Of a stretch of 64,000 bases of DNA, positions 49,852 to 61,400 are shown piece by piece. The stretch comes from Nocardioides sp. REDSEA-S33_B3 (GTDB taxonomy: Bacteria > Actinomycetota > Actinomycetes > Propionibacteriales > Nocardioidaceae). Numbering within the stretch: position 1 is the stretch's first letter; each line of letters starts with the position of its first letter. Made by a program: the position numbers and the translations under genes. The stretch lies in NCBI GenBank assembly GCA_001627335.1, contig LUPK01000032.1, positions 124,001-188,000 on the forward strand, read 5' to 3'. The notes under the pieces are model-generated. The model did no database searches. It was not told the origin of the DNA and saw only the letters and a program-made list of their open reading frames with translations.

Positions 49852-51158
49852 TCTGCTCCTCCTTCGACGCGCATCACCGAGGTGACCTCGCGCACGATGT
49901 CCATCTGCTGCAGGTGCGTCACGGTCGCCGAGAGCTGGGCGTCGGTGGCGTCGTGGGAGACGACGACCAGCTGGGCGTCGTCGCCGCGCCCCTCCTGGCG
50001 CACGGTCTGGATGGAGACGCCGTGCTCGGCGAAGGCCAGCGCGACCGCGGCCAGCACACCCGCCTTGTCGTCGACGTCGATCGCCACGTGGTAGCGGGTG
50101 ACGGTCTCCCCCATCGGGAGCACCGCGCGGTCGGTGTAGGCCGACTCGCCAGCGCCGCGGGTCTCGGAGAGCCGGTTGCGGGCCACGGTGACCAGGTCGC
50201 CCAGCACGGCGGACGCGGTCGGCGACCCGCCGGCGCCCGGGCCGTAGAACATCAGCTGACCCGCGGCGTCGGACTCGACGAACACCGCGTTGTAGGCCTC
50301 GCGCACCGAGGCCAGCGGGTGGCTGCGCGGGATCATCGCCGGGTGCACGCGCACCGCGACGGCCTCCTCGCCGTCGGGCTGCACCCGCAGCTCGCAGATG
50401 GCGAGCAGCTTCACCACGCAGCCCATGTCGGCGGCCGACGCCACGTCGGCCGCGGTGACCTCCGAGATGCCTTCACGGTGCACGTCGGCGGCGGTGACCC
50501 GGGTGTGGAAGGCCAGCGAGGCCAGGATCGCGGCCTTCGCGGCGGCGTCGAAGCCCTCGACGTCGGCGGTGGGGTCGGCCTCGGCGTACCCGAGCTCCTG
50601 CGCCTCCTCCAGGGCCTCGGCGAAGCCGGCACCGGAGGAGTCCATCTTGTCGAGGATGAAGTTGGTGGTGCCGTTGACGATGCCCAGGACGCGGGTGACC
50701 CGGTCACCGGCCAGCGACTCGCGCAGCGGCCGCAGGATCGGGATCGCGCCCGCGACGGCGGCCTCGTAGTAGAGGTCGCGGCCGGCCTTCGCGGCCGCCT
50801 CGAAGAGCGTCGGGCCGTCCTCGGCCAGCAGCGCCTTGTTGGCGGTCACGACCGAGGCGCCCGACTCCAGCGCGGAGAGGATGAGCCCGCGGGCGGGCTC
50901 GATGCCGCCGATGACCTCGACGACGAGGTCGGCGCGGGTCACCAGCTCGGCGGAGTCGGTCGTGAGCAGGCCGTCGGGGACCTCGACCTCACGCTGTGCG
51001 TCCAGCCGGCGTACGCCGACGCCCACGAGCTCCACGGGGGCCCCGATGCGCGCCGCCAGGTCGTCGGCCTGCTTGTCCAGCAGCCGCACCACCTGGGACC
51101 CGACCGATCCGCACCCCAGCACCGCCACCTTCAGCGGCTCGATGTCCACGCCGCTCAT
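49848..51158 (-). CDS. hom: Homoserine dehydrogenase
   Basis: [54 protein letters not shown]-terminal ACT domain. Confidence 0.97.
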   Translation of the reverse strand: MSGVDIEPLKVAVLGCGSVGSQVVRLLDKQADDLAARIGAPVELVGVGVRRLDAQREVEVPDGLLTTDSAELVTRADLVVEVIGGIEPARGLILSALESGASVVTANKALLAEDGPTLFEAAAKAGRDLYYEAAVAGAIPILRPLRESLAGDRVTRVLGIVNGTTNFILDKMDSSGAGFAEALEEAQELGYAEADPTADVEGFDAAAKAAILASLAFHTRVTAADVHREGISEVTAADVASAADMGCVVKLLAICELRVQPDGEEAVAVRVHPAMIPRSHPLASVREAYNAVFVESDAAGQLMFYGPGAGGSPTASAVLGDLVTVARNRLSETRGAGESAYTDRAVLPMGETVTRYHVAIDVDDKAGVLAAVALAFAEHGVSIQTVRQEGRGDDAQLVVVSHDATDAQLSATVTHLQQMDIVREVTSVMRVEGGAE

Positions 51159-52561
51159 CAGAGATCACCCACGTCAGTCGCCAACAGGTCGTCCTCAGTC
51201 TCACGTCGCACGACGACGCGCGCGACACCGTCCCGCACCGCGATCACCGGCGGCCGCAGGACGTGGTTGTAGTTGGAGGCCAGCGAGCGGCAGTAGGCGC
51301 CGGTCGCGGGCACCGCGACGAGGTCGCCCGGGACCACGTCGCCGGGCAGGAACTCGTCCTTGACCACGATGTCGCCGGCCTCGCAGTGCTTGCCCACGAC
51401 ACGCGCGAGCACGGGCGCCGCGTCGGAGGCGCGGTTGGCGACCGTGCAGGAGTAGTCGGCGTCGTACAGGGCGGTGCGGACGTTGTCGCTCATCCCGCCG
51501 TCGACGGAGACGTAGGTGCGTCGGGCGCCGCCGTCCAGGCGCACCTGCTTGACGGTGCCGACGGAGTAGACCGTGCACATCGACGGGCCGACGATGGCGC
51601 GGCCGGGCTCGATCGACAGGGCGGGCCGGGCGATGCCCAGGGCGCGGCACTCGTGCTCGACGATCTCGCGCATGCCCGCCGCCAGGTCCGCGGGGTCGGC
51701 CGGGTCGTCCTGGGTGGTGTAGGCGATGCCGAAGCCGCCCCCGAGGTCCATCTCGGGCATCTCGACGCCGAGCACGGTGGCGACCTTCGCGTGCAGCGCC
51801 AGGACCCGTCGGGCCGCGACCTCGAACCCGGAGGTGTCGAAGATCTGGCTCCCGATGTGGGAGTGCAGGCCCAGCAGGCGCAGTCCTGGGGCCTCGTGCA
51901 CCCGGCGCACCGCCTCGAGCGCGTCCCCAGCGGTGATGGAGAACCCGAACTTCTGGTCCTCGTGCGCGGTGGCGATGTACTCGTGGGTGTGGGCCTCGAC
52001 GCCGGCGGTCACCCGGACCATCACGCCCACCTCGCGGCCGGCCCCGGCCGTCACGGCGCCCAGGCGCTCGATCTCGTGGAAGGAGTCCACGATGATGCGT
52101 CCCACGCCCAGCCGCACGGCCCGCTCGAGCTCGGCCACGGACTTGTTGTTGCCGTGGAACCCGACCTTCTCCATCGGGAAGCCCGCCCGCTCGGCGACGG
52201 CGAGCTCGCCGCCCGTGCACACGTCGAGGTGCAGGCCCTCCTCGTGGATCCAGCGGGCGACGGTCGTGCACAGGAACGCCTTGCCGGCGTAGAACACGTC
52301 GAAGTCGTCGAACCCGTCGCGGAAGGCCGCGGCGCGGGCCCGGAAGTCGGCCTCGTCCAGGACGTACGCCGGGGATCCATGCTCGGCCACGAGGTCGGTC
52401 AGCCGCACGCCCCCGACCTCCAGGACCCCGTCGACTTTCGCGGCGGTGCTCGACCACAGGTGCTGGACCAGGGCGTTGGGGTCACCGGGCTCGCGCAGCC
52501 AGGAGGGTCCGCGCAGCGCGCCGGACGCGTGGGCCCAGCCGGCCTCGTGGGTGTGGCTCAT
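51158..52561 (-). CDS. lysA: Diaminopimelate decarboxylase
   Basis: YAGKAFLCTTVARWIHEEGLHLDVCTGGELAVAERAGFPMEKVGFHGNNKS; SIEPGRAIVG. Confidence 0.97.
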   Translation of the reverse strand: MSHTHEAGWAHASGALRGPSWLREPGDPNALVQHLWSSTAAKVDGVLEVGGVRLTDLVAEHGSPAYVLDEADFRARAAAFRDGFDDFDVFYAGKAFLCTTVARWIHEEGLHLDVCTGGELAVAERAGFPMEKVGFHGNNKSVAELERAVRLGVGRIIVDSFHEIERLGAVTAGAGREVGVMVRVTAGVEAHTHEYIATAHEDQKFGFSITAGDALEAVRRVHEAPGLRLLGLHSHIGSQIFDTSGFEVAARRVLALHAKVATVLGVEMPEMDLGGGFGIAYTTQDDPADPADLAAGMREIVEHECRALGIARPALSIEPGRAIVGPSMCTVYSVGTVKQVRLDGGARRTYVSVDGGMSDNVRTALYDADYSCTVANRASDAAPVLARVVGKHCEAGDIVVKDEFLPGDVVPGDLVAVPATGAYCRSLASNYNHVLRPPVIAVRDGVARVVVRRETEDDLLATDVGDL

Positions 52562-52579
52562 CGTCGCTCCTCCCCCGCG

Positions 52580-54250
52580 TCACATGCGCTCGGGCGCCGA
52601 GACGCCGAGCAGGTCGAGGCCGTTGGCGAGCACCGTGCGGGCCGCCACGGTGAGGACCAGGCGCGCGTGGTTGACCGGGCCCGCGGGCTCGTCGCCCTGG
52701 GGCAGCATCCGGCACTCCTTGGTGTCGTACCACTTGTTGAAGACCGACGCGGTGTCCTCGAGGTAGCGGGCCACGCGGTGCGGTGCGCGCAGCTCGGCGG
52801 CGGCAGTCACCACCCGGGGGAACTCGGCGAGCGCCCGGAGCAGGTCGCCCTCCCGCTGGTGCGAGAGCAGCCCGGCGTCGAAGCCCGCGACCGCGTCGTC
52901 GAGGGACATGCCCAGGTCGGCGGCGTTCTCGACCATCCGACAGGTCCGGGCGTGGGCGTACTGCACGTAGAACACCGGGTTGTCGTTGGTGGCCCGGGCC
53001 CAGAGCTCGAGGTCGAGGTCGATGTTGACGTCGCTGGAGTAGCGCGCCAGGGCGTAGCGGCCGGCGTCGACCCCGATCGCCTCCACCAGGTCGTCGATGG
53101 TCACCACGGTGCCGGCCCGCTTCGACATCCGCATGGGCTGGCCGTCGCGGAGAAGGTTGACCATCTGGCCGATGAGGATCTCGAGGTTGGTGCCGGGGGT
53201 GTCCCCGAACGCCGCGCACATCGCCATCATCCGGCCGACGTAACCATGGTGGTCGGCGCCCAGCATGATCAGGCACCGGTCGAAGCCACGCTCGCGCTTG
53301 TCGAGGTAGTAGGCCAGGTCACCGGAGAGGTAGGCGCCGTTGCCGTCGGACTTGATGACCACCCGGTCCTTGTCGTCACCGAACTTCTCGGTCGACAGCC
53401 AGGTGGCGCCGTCCTGCTCGTAGATGTTGCCGAGCTCGCGCAGCCGCTCGACCGCGCGCTGCACGGCACCGGACCTGTGCAGCTGGTCCTCGTGGAAGAA
53501 GACGTCGAAGTCCACACCGAAGTCGTGCAGGCTCTTCTTGATCTCGCTGAACATCATGTCGACACCGACGGCGCGGAAGACCTCCTGCGGGTCCTCGGAC
53601 TCAAGGGCGTCGGGACGCTGCTCGAGCACGGCCGCCGCGATGTCGTGGATGTACTGGCCGCCGTAGCCGTCCTCGGGGGCCGGCTCGCCCTTGGCGGAGG
53701 CCAGCAGCGAGCTGGAGAACCGGTCGATCTGGCTGCCGTGGTCGTTGAAGTAGTACTCGCGGGTGACCTCGGCCCCGGACTTCTCGAAGATCCGGCCCAG
53801 CGCGTCGCCCACGGCCGCCCAGCGCACGCCGCCGATGTGGATCGGGCCGGTGGGGTTGGCCGAGACGAACTCGAGGTTGATGCGCTCGCCGTCGAAGGAG
53901 TCGTTGGCGCCGTACGTCGAGCCGGCCGCCACGATGTCGGCGGCCACCTTGCCCTGGGCATCGGCGGCGACGGTGATGTTGAGGAAGCCGGGGCCGGCGA
54001 TGTCGACCGCGGTCACGCCCTCGGAGGCGAGCAGGCGCTCGCTGACCAGCTCGGCGAGCGCGCGGGGGTTCGTCCCAGCCCGCTTTGCCAGCTGCAGCGC
54101 CACGTTGGTGGCGTAGTCACCGTGCTCCTTGGATCGCGGTCGCTCCACCGTCACGTTCGCAGGGACGCCGTCGGGGAGGGTCAGGAGACCCTCGTCCGTC
54201 AGCGTCTGGAGGACGTCGACGATCGTGGTGGAGAGCTGCTCAGGAGTCAC
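52580..54250 (-). CDS. argS: Arginine--tRNA ligase
   Basis: [59 protein letters not shown]. Confidence 0.98.
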   Translation of the reverse strand: MTPEQLSTTIVDVLQTLTDEGLLTLPDGVPANVTVERPRSKEHGDYATNVALQLAKRAGTNPRALAELVSERLLASEGVTAVDIAGPGFLNITVAADAQGKVAADIVAAGSTYGANDSFDGERINLEFVSANPTGPIHIGGVRWAAVGDALGRIFEKSGAEVTREYYFNDHGSQIDRFSSSLLASAKGEPAPEDGYGGQYIHDIAAAVLEQRPDALESEDPQEVFRAVGVDMMFSEIKKSLHDFGVDFDVFFHEDQLHRSGAVQRAVERLRELGNIYEQDGATWLSTEKFGDDKDRVVIKSDGNGAYLSGDLAYYLDKRERGFDRCLIMLGADHHGYVGRMMAMCAAFGDTPGTNLEILIGQMVNLLRDGQPMRMSKRAGTVVTIDDLVEAIGVDAGRYALARYSSDVNIDLDLELWARATNDNPVFYVQYAHARTCRMVENAADLGMSLDDAVAGFDAGLLSHQREGDLLRALAEFPRVVTAAAELRAPHRVARYLEDTASVFNKWYDTKECRMLPQGDEPAGPVNHARLVLTVAARTVLANGLDLLGVSAPERM

Positions 54251-54421
54251 CCGGCAACCCTATCGGCGGCCCGCCGGACGCCCCGCATCGATATCCACGG
54301 CCGGACGGGCCCCGTGTCGGACGTCCACCTGCAGCGTGTCGTCGTGCCCGATTCGGCACCCCCCTCGCCGGGTTGTAGGGTGAGCGCGCTCCGCAGCCCG
54401 GTCGTCCCGGGCGGGGAGCAT

Positions 54422-54494
54422 GCCTCCGTAGCTCAGGGGATAGAGCACTGGTTTCCGGTACCAGGTGTCGCAGGTTCGAATCCTGCCGGAGGCG
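54422..54494 (+). tRNA. tRNA-Arg, anticodon CCG
   Basis: GCCTCCG...CGGAGGC acceptor stem, GCTC/GAGC D arm, CTGGT-TTCCGGT-ACCAG anticodon arm, GCAGG-TTCGAAT-CCTGC T arm; 3' CCA not exactly encoded (GCCCA). Confidence 0.96.
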
Positions 54495-54848
54495 CCCACA
54501 CCCACCGCTCCCGCGGGCCGTTCCCAGCGGCCCCGAGCACCGCTCCGTCACACCGCCCCACCGGGGCCCTCCGGGACGGCCCACGGACAGATCCCGGTCG
54601 CTTGTACACCCCTGCTCAAGTCCCCCGCCCCTCCTGCCGATGCCCTCCCAGCGTGGGACGCGGGACCGGTGGTCCGAACGGGCTGGTCCAGACCACCCGA
54701 AGTGACTACCTAACCCCTCGGCGTCCGGGCCGTTCTACCTGCTGAGGTTCGTCGACTCGACGAAAGCCTCCCGGGAGGGGAGGGGTGCTTCACACACTCT
54801 TCCTGGCTACCACCGCTGAACCATCCAGCGACGACGAAAGTAGGAAGT

Positions 54849-56435
54849 GTGAAGAAGTCCCTGAAGAGGGCCGTGGCCGTCTCCGCCGTCTGCGCGGCCG
54901 GCCTGGCGGGCACCCTCACCACCACGACCACCGCGACCGCGGACGAGGCCGCCAAGTACGGGCCGTTCGTCGCGCAAGACCCCGCTAAGCGGGTCACCGA
55001 CTTCGGCATGACCGCGCTCGCCTACGGCACGAAGGTGAGCCTGGGCGGCGTGGACATCAAGTCGCTCAAGGACGCCAAGAAGATCCAGGCATGCACCCGC
55101 ACGGTTGGTCATCAGCGAATCGCGCCGTCCGAGCTCAGCACCCAGAAGATCACCGCGCTGCTCGGCGATGCCCTGCCGGTCGATCTTGCAGGCCTGATCC
55201 ATCTCTCGCCGAGCACCAGTTACACCGAGACCTACAAGACCGACGACGGCGTCACCGGCGTCCGGGCGACCAACCTCCTCGGCGACATCGTCTTCGGGGC
55301 GAAGGAACTGGCCCCCGGTGTCGAGTTGCCCACCTTGGAGATCAAGGGACTTGAGGCCGTTGCCGACTCCTTCCACGACCCGGCCGACCTCAACCAGGAT
55401 GGCAATCCTTTCGGAACGGCTGAATCGTTCGGCTTCAAGTCGCTGAAGCTCGTCCTCCCCGAGGGCGGTGTGATCGGCGAGACCCTAAACATGCTTCTGG
55501 AGAACCTCGGTCTCGGTGACACCGAGGTCGTCAACGAGATCATCAACGTGCCGCTCGGCATTCTCGTCGACACACTGAACGAGATCATCGACCTTGCGGA
55601 TCCGATCCTGGGCGACGTCATCGAGATTCCGGGCCTGGGATCGATCGGCCTCGGCTCCTCCTTCAGCAAGGTCCAGGATGGCTTTGCGTCCTCCGGCGCC
55701 AACGCCCTGCAGATCGAGATCGACCCCACCGAGGCTGAGAACGACTCCGTGGCCCTCCTGAAGCTGGGCTACGCCCAGTCCCGAATCGGCGCACCGGCTC
55801 GGTCAAGCGTCTTCCGCTCGACCATCATGGGCCTGAATTTCAAGGCGCTTCGCTTCAGCGAGAACCAGGAACTGCTCCACCTGGGAGGCATCGGCACCGA
55901 GGCGATCCCGTGCGAGGGCACGGCCGGCGAGAAGGTCACCAAGGCCATCGAGGGGTCTCGTACGATTCCGCTGAACATCCCCGGCCTGGGTGGCCTGGCG
56001 ACGCTCAACGGCATCGAGTACTCCTACAAGGCCAAGCAGATGTCTCGGGGACGCGCACGTTCGGTGGCGACGTCCACCCTCGGTTCCCTTGAGATCCCGG
56101 CTCTTGACTTGGTGATTGAGGGCGTTCAGTCCAAGCTCAAGTTGCGCAGTACCGGCAAGCAGGGCGTGGCCGTTCGCGGCGCCAAGAAGCCCAAGTTCAA
56201 GCTGGCCCGAGTCCTGTACAAGGGCGAGGAGCTCCTCCCGCCCGGTGGCCTGCGGATTGGCGAGACCGTGGAGTTCGTGGTTGAGCAACTCAACAACACC
56301 AACGGTTTCATCACGTTCGGCCCCCGCGCGACCAGCAACCACTACGGCGGCAAGCTGGCGGCGACCCGCCTGACGATCGGCGACATCTTCACTCTCGACC
56401 TCGGCTGGCTCGAGTCGCAGATCTACCCCAAGTGA
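54849..56435 (+). CDS. Secreted protein of unknown function
   Basis: Signal peptide MKKSLKRAVAVSAVCAAGLAGTLTTTTTATADE; 528 aa, no recognised enzymatic motif; visibly lower third-position GC than neighbours. Confidence 0.85.
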   Translation: MKKSLKRAVAVSAVCAAGLAGTLTTTTTATADEAAKYGPFVAQDPAKRVTDFGMTALAYGTKVSLGGVDIKSLKDAKKIQACTRTVGHQRIAPSELSTQKITALLGDALPVDLAGLIHLSPSTSYTETYKTDDGVTGVRATNLLGDIVFGAKELAPGVELPTLEIKGLEAVADSFHDPADLNQDGNPFGTAESFGFKSLKLVLPEGGVIGETLNMLLENLGLGDTEVVNEIINVPLGILVDTLNEIIDLADPILGDVIEIPGLGSIGLGSSFSKVQDGFASSGANALQIEIDPTEAENDSVALLKLGYAQSRIGAPARSSVFRSTIMGLNFKALRFSENQELLHLGGIGTEAIPCEGTAGEKVTKAIEGSRTIPLNIPGLGGLATLNGIEYSYKAKQMSRGRARSVATSTLGSLEIPALDLVIEGVQSKLKLRSTGKQGVAVRGAKKPKFKLARVLYKGEELLPPGGLRIGETVEFVVEQLNNTNGFITFGPRATSNHYGGKLAATRLTIGDIFTLDLGWLESQIYPK

Positions 56436-56503
56436 CGCATGCTCGCTGAGGCGCTCCACGGCCTCGGCGACCTGACCGGCACCGCCGGTCCCCCCCACCT
56501 CCC

Positions 56504-56540
56504 GAACCGGGGCGGTCCTCCCAGAGGATCGCCCCGGTTC
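56504..56540 (+). terminator. Hairpin downstream of the secreted protein gene
   Basis: GAACCGGGGCGGTCCT-cccag-AGGATCGCCCCGGTTC, 16-bp stem with one G:U-type pair. Confidence 0.8.
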
Positions 56541-56549
56541 TGCGTCCCG

Positions 56550-56590
56550 GGTCTCGAGGCTCCTCGCTGGCGCTCGTCGCACCTCGACCA
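56550..56590. repeat. Imperfect inverted repeat GGTCTCGAGG...CCTCGACCA, possible dispersed palindromic element
   Basis: Arms 56550-56559 / 56582-56590 around CTCCTCGCTGGCGCTCGTCGC. Confidence 0.5.
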
Positions 56591-56600
56591 GCGGGAGTGG

Positions 56601-57524
56601 CTAGCAGCCCGGCGGAAGGGTGGCGTCGTTGCGGGCGGCGTTGCCGTAGCGGCGGGCAGCAGCGACGTTGGGCACCACGATGCTCGCGCCGCCGACGTTG
56701 CCGATCCGGCCGGGCACCACGCAGGTGGAGATGCGGCCCGGGTCCACCCGGGCGACGAGCTGGCCGAGGCGGAACAGCGTGGCCGGCCCCTCCCCCGTCG
56801 ACATGTGCTGCAGCACGCTCAGCACCCCGCGCTCGACGAAGCCGGGGCGGGCGGACTGGGACCGCACCCGCGCGTGGATGCCGCGCAGCACCCGCTGCTG
56901 GTTGGCGGTCCGGGCGAAGTCACCGCCGGCCAGCGTCTTGCGGATCCTGGCGAAGGCCATCGCGTTGTAGCCGTTGAGCCGGATGCGCCCGGCTGCGAAG
57001 CCCCGGGGCTTGAGGTTCTCGTCGGAGAAGCGCCGCGGGTTGCTCACGGTGATGCCGCCGATGTCGTCGACCATGTCCTCGAAGAACGGGAAGCGGGTCA
57101 CGAACACGTAGTCGGGCTGGATCCCCACCAGGTTGCCGACGGTGCGTCCCAACAGCTGCGGGCCGCCGTAGACCATCGCCGCGTTGACCCGGCCGCGGCC
57201 GAACCCGGGGATCGGCACGTAGGAGTCGCGCGGGATGCCGATCGCGGCCGCCGCACCGGTGCGCGGGTCGATGCCCACCAGCTGCAGCGCGTCACCGCGG
57301 GTCCGGGTCATCGACTGCCCCGGGCGGGCGTCCGACCCGACCGCCAGGATCCACACGGTCCCGCGCCCGACGTCGAGCCCCGTCGCATGCCGCATGCCGA
57401 CCAGCACCGACTCCTCCGGCGCCACCTGCGAGTCCGGGACGACCGCGCCCGTGGTCGCGAGGACCGCCGTCAGGGCAGCCGCCCTCGCCGTACGCCGCCA
57501 GCCGCTGCGCGCCCGCGTGCTCAT
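56601..57524 (-). CDS. LytR-CpsA-Psr (LCP) family protein
   Basis: WILAVGSDARPGQSMTRTRGDALQLVGIDPRTGAAAAIGIPRDSYVPIPG...; ARIRKTLAGGDFARTANQQRVL. Confidence 0.92.
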   Translation of the reverse strand: MSTRARSGWRRTARAAALTAVLATTGAVVPDSQVAPEESVLVGMRHATGLDVGRGTVWILAVGSDARPGQSMTRTRGDALQLVGIDPRTGAAAAIGIPRDSYVPIPGFGRGRVNAAMVYGGPQLLGRTVGNLVGIQPDYVFVTRFPFFEDMVDDIGGITVSNPRRFSDENLKPRGFAAGRIRLNGYNAMAFARIRKTLAGGDFARTANQQRVLRGIHARVRSQSARPGFVERGVLSVLQHMSTGEGPATLFRLGQLVARVDPGRISTCVVPGRIGNVGGASIVVPNVAAARRYGNAARNDATLPPGC

Positions 57525-58273
57525 CGGCCGCCCCTCTCCCGCTTCGCCTCCTGCTTGGTCTGCCCCTTCGTCTGCCCCTTCGCCTGGCCCTTCGTCTGGC
57601 CCTTCGTCTGGCCCTTCGTCTGGCCCTTCGTCTGCCAGGGCCCCTGGGTCACGTCGAAGCCGAACACCTTCCACCCGCGGTCGAAGGTCAGCAGCAGCCG
57701 GCCCTGCACACGGATGCGCTTCTCCACCTCGCCGGTGGTGCGGTAGTCCATCCGGGTCCGCGCCGTCACCGCCCGCGCCCTGCCACCGGTGGCGAGCACG
57801 TCCACGGCGACGCGGCGCCGCAACGGCACCAGGTCGTCGATCCGGTCCCCCAACCGGGCACTGGTCATCAGGTCGCGCTGCTGCCAGGCCTGGGCCGAGG
57901 CGGCGCGGGTGAACCCGGGGAACGAGCCCTGGTAGCGCCGGCGCGGGTAGTCGGCCTCGACGAAGGCGGCGTCCCACCACCCGTCGACGACGCCCGCGAC
58001 CCGCGCGGCGACCTGCCGGTGCTGCTTCGGGGAGAGCCGCCCGACCCGGGCACCCCGGACCACCGTCGTACGCACCTGGCCGGTCCGCTCACCGCCGTCG
58101 GAGCCGGCGCGCTGGCCCCGCGGCCCCGACGAGCCCTCACCGTCCTCGCCCGCGGTGCAGGCACCCAGCGGGACGACCAGCACCAGGGCGCCCGCGGCCA
58201 GGCCGGCGCGGCGCAGCGGTGAGTGACCGGAGGGGTGGCGGCGACGTCGCCGGCGCCTGGCGGGGTGGGGCAC
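57521..58273 (-). CDS. Putative lipoprotein with C-terminal (TKGQ)n tail, unknown function
   Basis: Lipobox-like LVVPLGAC; overlaps LCP start by ATGA; C-terminal [28 protein letters not shown]. Confidence 0.75.
   Translation of the reverse strand: MPHPARRRRRRRHPSGHSPLRRAGLAAGALVLVVPLGACTAGEDGEGSSGPRGQRAGSDGGERTGQVRTTVVRGARVGRLSPKQHRQVAARVAGVVDGWWDAAFVEADYPRRRYQGSFPGFTRAASAQAWQQRDLMTSARLGDRIDDLVPLRRRVAVDVLATGGRARAVTARTRMDYRTTGEVEKRIRVQGRLLLTFDRGWKVFGFDVTQGPWQTKGQTKGQTKGQTKGQAKGQTKGQTKQEAKRERGGR
57560..57631 (-). repeat. 12-bp in-frame tandem repeat encoding TKGQ, 6 copies
   Basis: CTGSCCCTTCGY x6 on + strand. Confidence 0.92.
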
Positions 58274-58456
58274 GCAAGCTCCTCGGAAAGTGCTCGGGGG
58301 AAGGGTCGGGGCCGCATCGGGACCCGGGAGGGTGTGGCGTCCACGACACCCTGCCCGAATACCGTCCCTGTCCTGGGTATTTGTACCGGCGGGGGTCTAG
58401 CCTGGGTGATCGCAATCCCACCCTCGCGCGCTCATCTGAAAGAGGCGAATCAAGCC

Positions 58457-61400
58457 GTGCCGCAGTCCCCTGGCAGCTCCTCCTCCACCGGCTCCCCCGA
58501 GGTCGCGAACGACTTCGGTGCCAACGAGTGGCTCGTGGAGGAGATGTTCGACCAGTTCCAGAAGGACCCGAGCAGCGTCGACCCCGCCTGGGCGGCGTTC
58601 TTCAAGGCCCAGGGCAACGGCCAGGGCAACGGCTCGACCAGCGGCTCGACCAGCGGCTCCGCCTCGAACGGCTCCTCCCCGAAGGCGGCCCCGGCGCCCT
58701 CGAAGCCGGCCGCCGCGCCCGCCCAGAAGAGCGAGAAGCCTGCGGCGAGGACCGAGACCAAGCCCGAGTCGAAGCCCGAGTCGAAGAGCCCGGAGCCCGC
58801 CAAGGCTCCCGCACCGGTCGCCAAGCCTCGCCCGGAGAGCAAGGCCGCCGAGGTCAGCAAGGGCACCTCCTCGCCCATGCCCAAGGAGACCAAGCCGGCC
58901 GCGAAGGCCGAGGCCAGCGACGAGCCGACGTACACCGTCCTGCGCGGCGCCCCGGCCCGTACGGCGCAGAACATGGACGTGTCCCTGACCGTCCCGACCG
59001 CCACGTCGATCCGCTCGGTGCCGGTCAAGCTGCTGTGGGACAACCGCACCGTCATCAACAACCACCTCGCGCGTGCGCGCGGCGGCAAGGTCTCCTTCAC
59101 CCACCTGATCGGCTACGCGCTGGTCAAGGCGCTGAAGTCGATGCCGGAGATGAACAACGCCTACGCCGAGGTCGACGGCAAGCCCAACCTGGTCACGCCG
59201 GCGCACATCAACCTCGGTCTGGCCATCGACATCAAGAAGGGCGAGACGCGCCAGCTGCTCGTCCCCAGCATCAAGGCCTGCGAGACGATGGACTTCGCCG
59301 GCTTCTGGACCGCCTACGAGGACGTCGTCACCAAGGCCCGCGACGGCAAGCTGACCGTCGCGGACTTCCAGGGCACCACGATCTCGCTGACCAACGTCGG
59401 CGGCCTCGGCACCAACCACTCGGTGCCGCGCCTGATGACCGGTCAGAGCGCCATCATCGGCGTCGGCGCGATGGAGTACCCGCCCGAGTGGCAGGGCGCC
59501 TCGGAGGAGGCCATCGCCCGCAACGCCATCTCGAAGGTCATGACCCTGACCTCGACCTACGACCACCGCGTCATCCAGGGCGCGCAGTCCGGTGAGTTCC
59601 TCAAGCGCGTCCACCAGCTGCTGCTGGGCCAGGACGGCTTCTACGACGAGATCTTCCGCTCGCTGCGCATCCCCTACCAGCCGATCCGCTGGGGCGCGGA
59701 CATCGCGACGTCCCACGACGACGAGATCTCCAAGCAGGCCCGGATCCTCGAGCTGATCCACGCCTACCGCGTGCGCGGCCACCTGATGGCCGACACCGAC
59801 CCCCTGGAGTACCGCCAGCGCACCCACCCCGACCTCGAGATCGAGAACCACGGGCTGACCCTGTGGGACCTCGACCGCGAGTTCGCCACCGGCTCCTTCG
59901 GCGGCGAGGGCCGTCGCTTCATGAAGCTGCGCTCGATCCTGGGGATCCTGCGCGACTCCTACTGCCGCACGACCGGCATCGAGTACATGCACATCATGGA
60001 CCCCGAGCAGCGCCGGTGGCTCCAGGAACGCATCGAGCAGCCGCACGTGAAGCCGCCCCGCGAGGAGCAGCTGCGCATCCTGCTCAAGCTCAACCAGGCC
60101 GAGGCCTTCGAGACCTTCCTGCAGACGAAGTTCGTCGGCCAGAAGCGCTTCTCGCTCGAGGGTGGCGAGACCACCGTCCCGGTGATCGACGAGATCTGCG
60201 AGGCCGCCGCGGAGGCGGGCCTCGACGAGGTCACCATCGGCATGGCCCACCGCGGCCGCCTCAACGTGCTGGCCAACATCGTCGGCAAGAACTACTCCCA
60301 GATCTTCCGGGAGTTCGAGGGCAACATCGACCCGCGCACCGTCCAGGGCTCCGGCGACGTGAAGTACCACCTCGGCGCCGAGGGCGAGTTCACCGCCGAG
60401 ACCGGCTCGACGGTGAAGGTCTCGGTCGCGGCCAACCCCTCCCACCTCGAGGCCGTCGACCCGGTCCTCGAGGGCATCGCCCGCGCCAAGCAGGACGTGC
60501 TGGACCGCGGGCTGGAGTACCCCGTCCTGCCGATGCTGGTCCACGGCGACGCAGCCTTCGCCGGCCAGGGCGTCGTCGCGGAGACGCTCAACCTCTCCCA
60601 GCTGCGCGGCTACCGCACCGGCGGCACCGTCCACGTGATCGTCAACAACCAGGTCGGCTTCACCACCTCGCCGGGCTCCTCGCGCTCCTCGCTGTACTGC
60701 ACCGACGTGGCCCGGATGGTCCAGGCGCCGATCTTCCACGTCAACGGCGACGACCCCGAGGCCTGCATCCGCGTCGCGCGGCTGGCCTTCGAGTACCGCC
60801 AGGCCTTCCACAAGGACGTCGTCATCGACCTGGTGTGCTACCGCCGCCGCGGTCACAACGAGGGCGACGACCCGTCGTACACCCAGCCGCTGATGTACGA
60901 CCTGATCGAGCAGAAGCGCTCGGTGCGCAAGCTCTACACCGAGTCCCTCATCGGTCGTGGCGACATCACGATCGAGGAGGCCGAGCAGGTCCTCAAGGAC
61001 TACCAGCAGCAGCTGGAGCGGGTCTTCACCGAGGTGCGCGAGGCCACCAGCCAGCCCTCGGGCTGGACCACGGTCCCCGACTACCCCGACAAGCCCGCCG
61101 GCGAGACCCGCACCTCGGTCGACCTCGACGTCCTCAAGCGGATCTCCGACGCCTACGTCACCCCGCCCGAGGGCTTCACCGTCCACCCGAAGGTGATGCC
61201 GCAGCTGCAGCGTCGCGCCACGTCGATCACCGAGGGCCCCATCGACTGGGGCACCGGCGAGATCCTCGCCTTCGGCTCGCTGCTGATGGAGGGCCGTCCG
61301 GTCCGCTTGGCCGGCCAGGACTCCCGTCGCGGCACCTTCGTGTCCCGCTTCGCCACCATCATCGACCGCAGGAACGCCGACGAGTGGACCCCGCTGTCCT

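Noticed and set aside
54422-54494. tRNA-Arg as an integrative-element attachment site
   Set aside because: No integrase, excisionase or direct repeat of the tRNA 3' end found downstream; only the single unusual secreted-protein gene supports acquisition.
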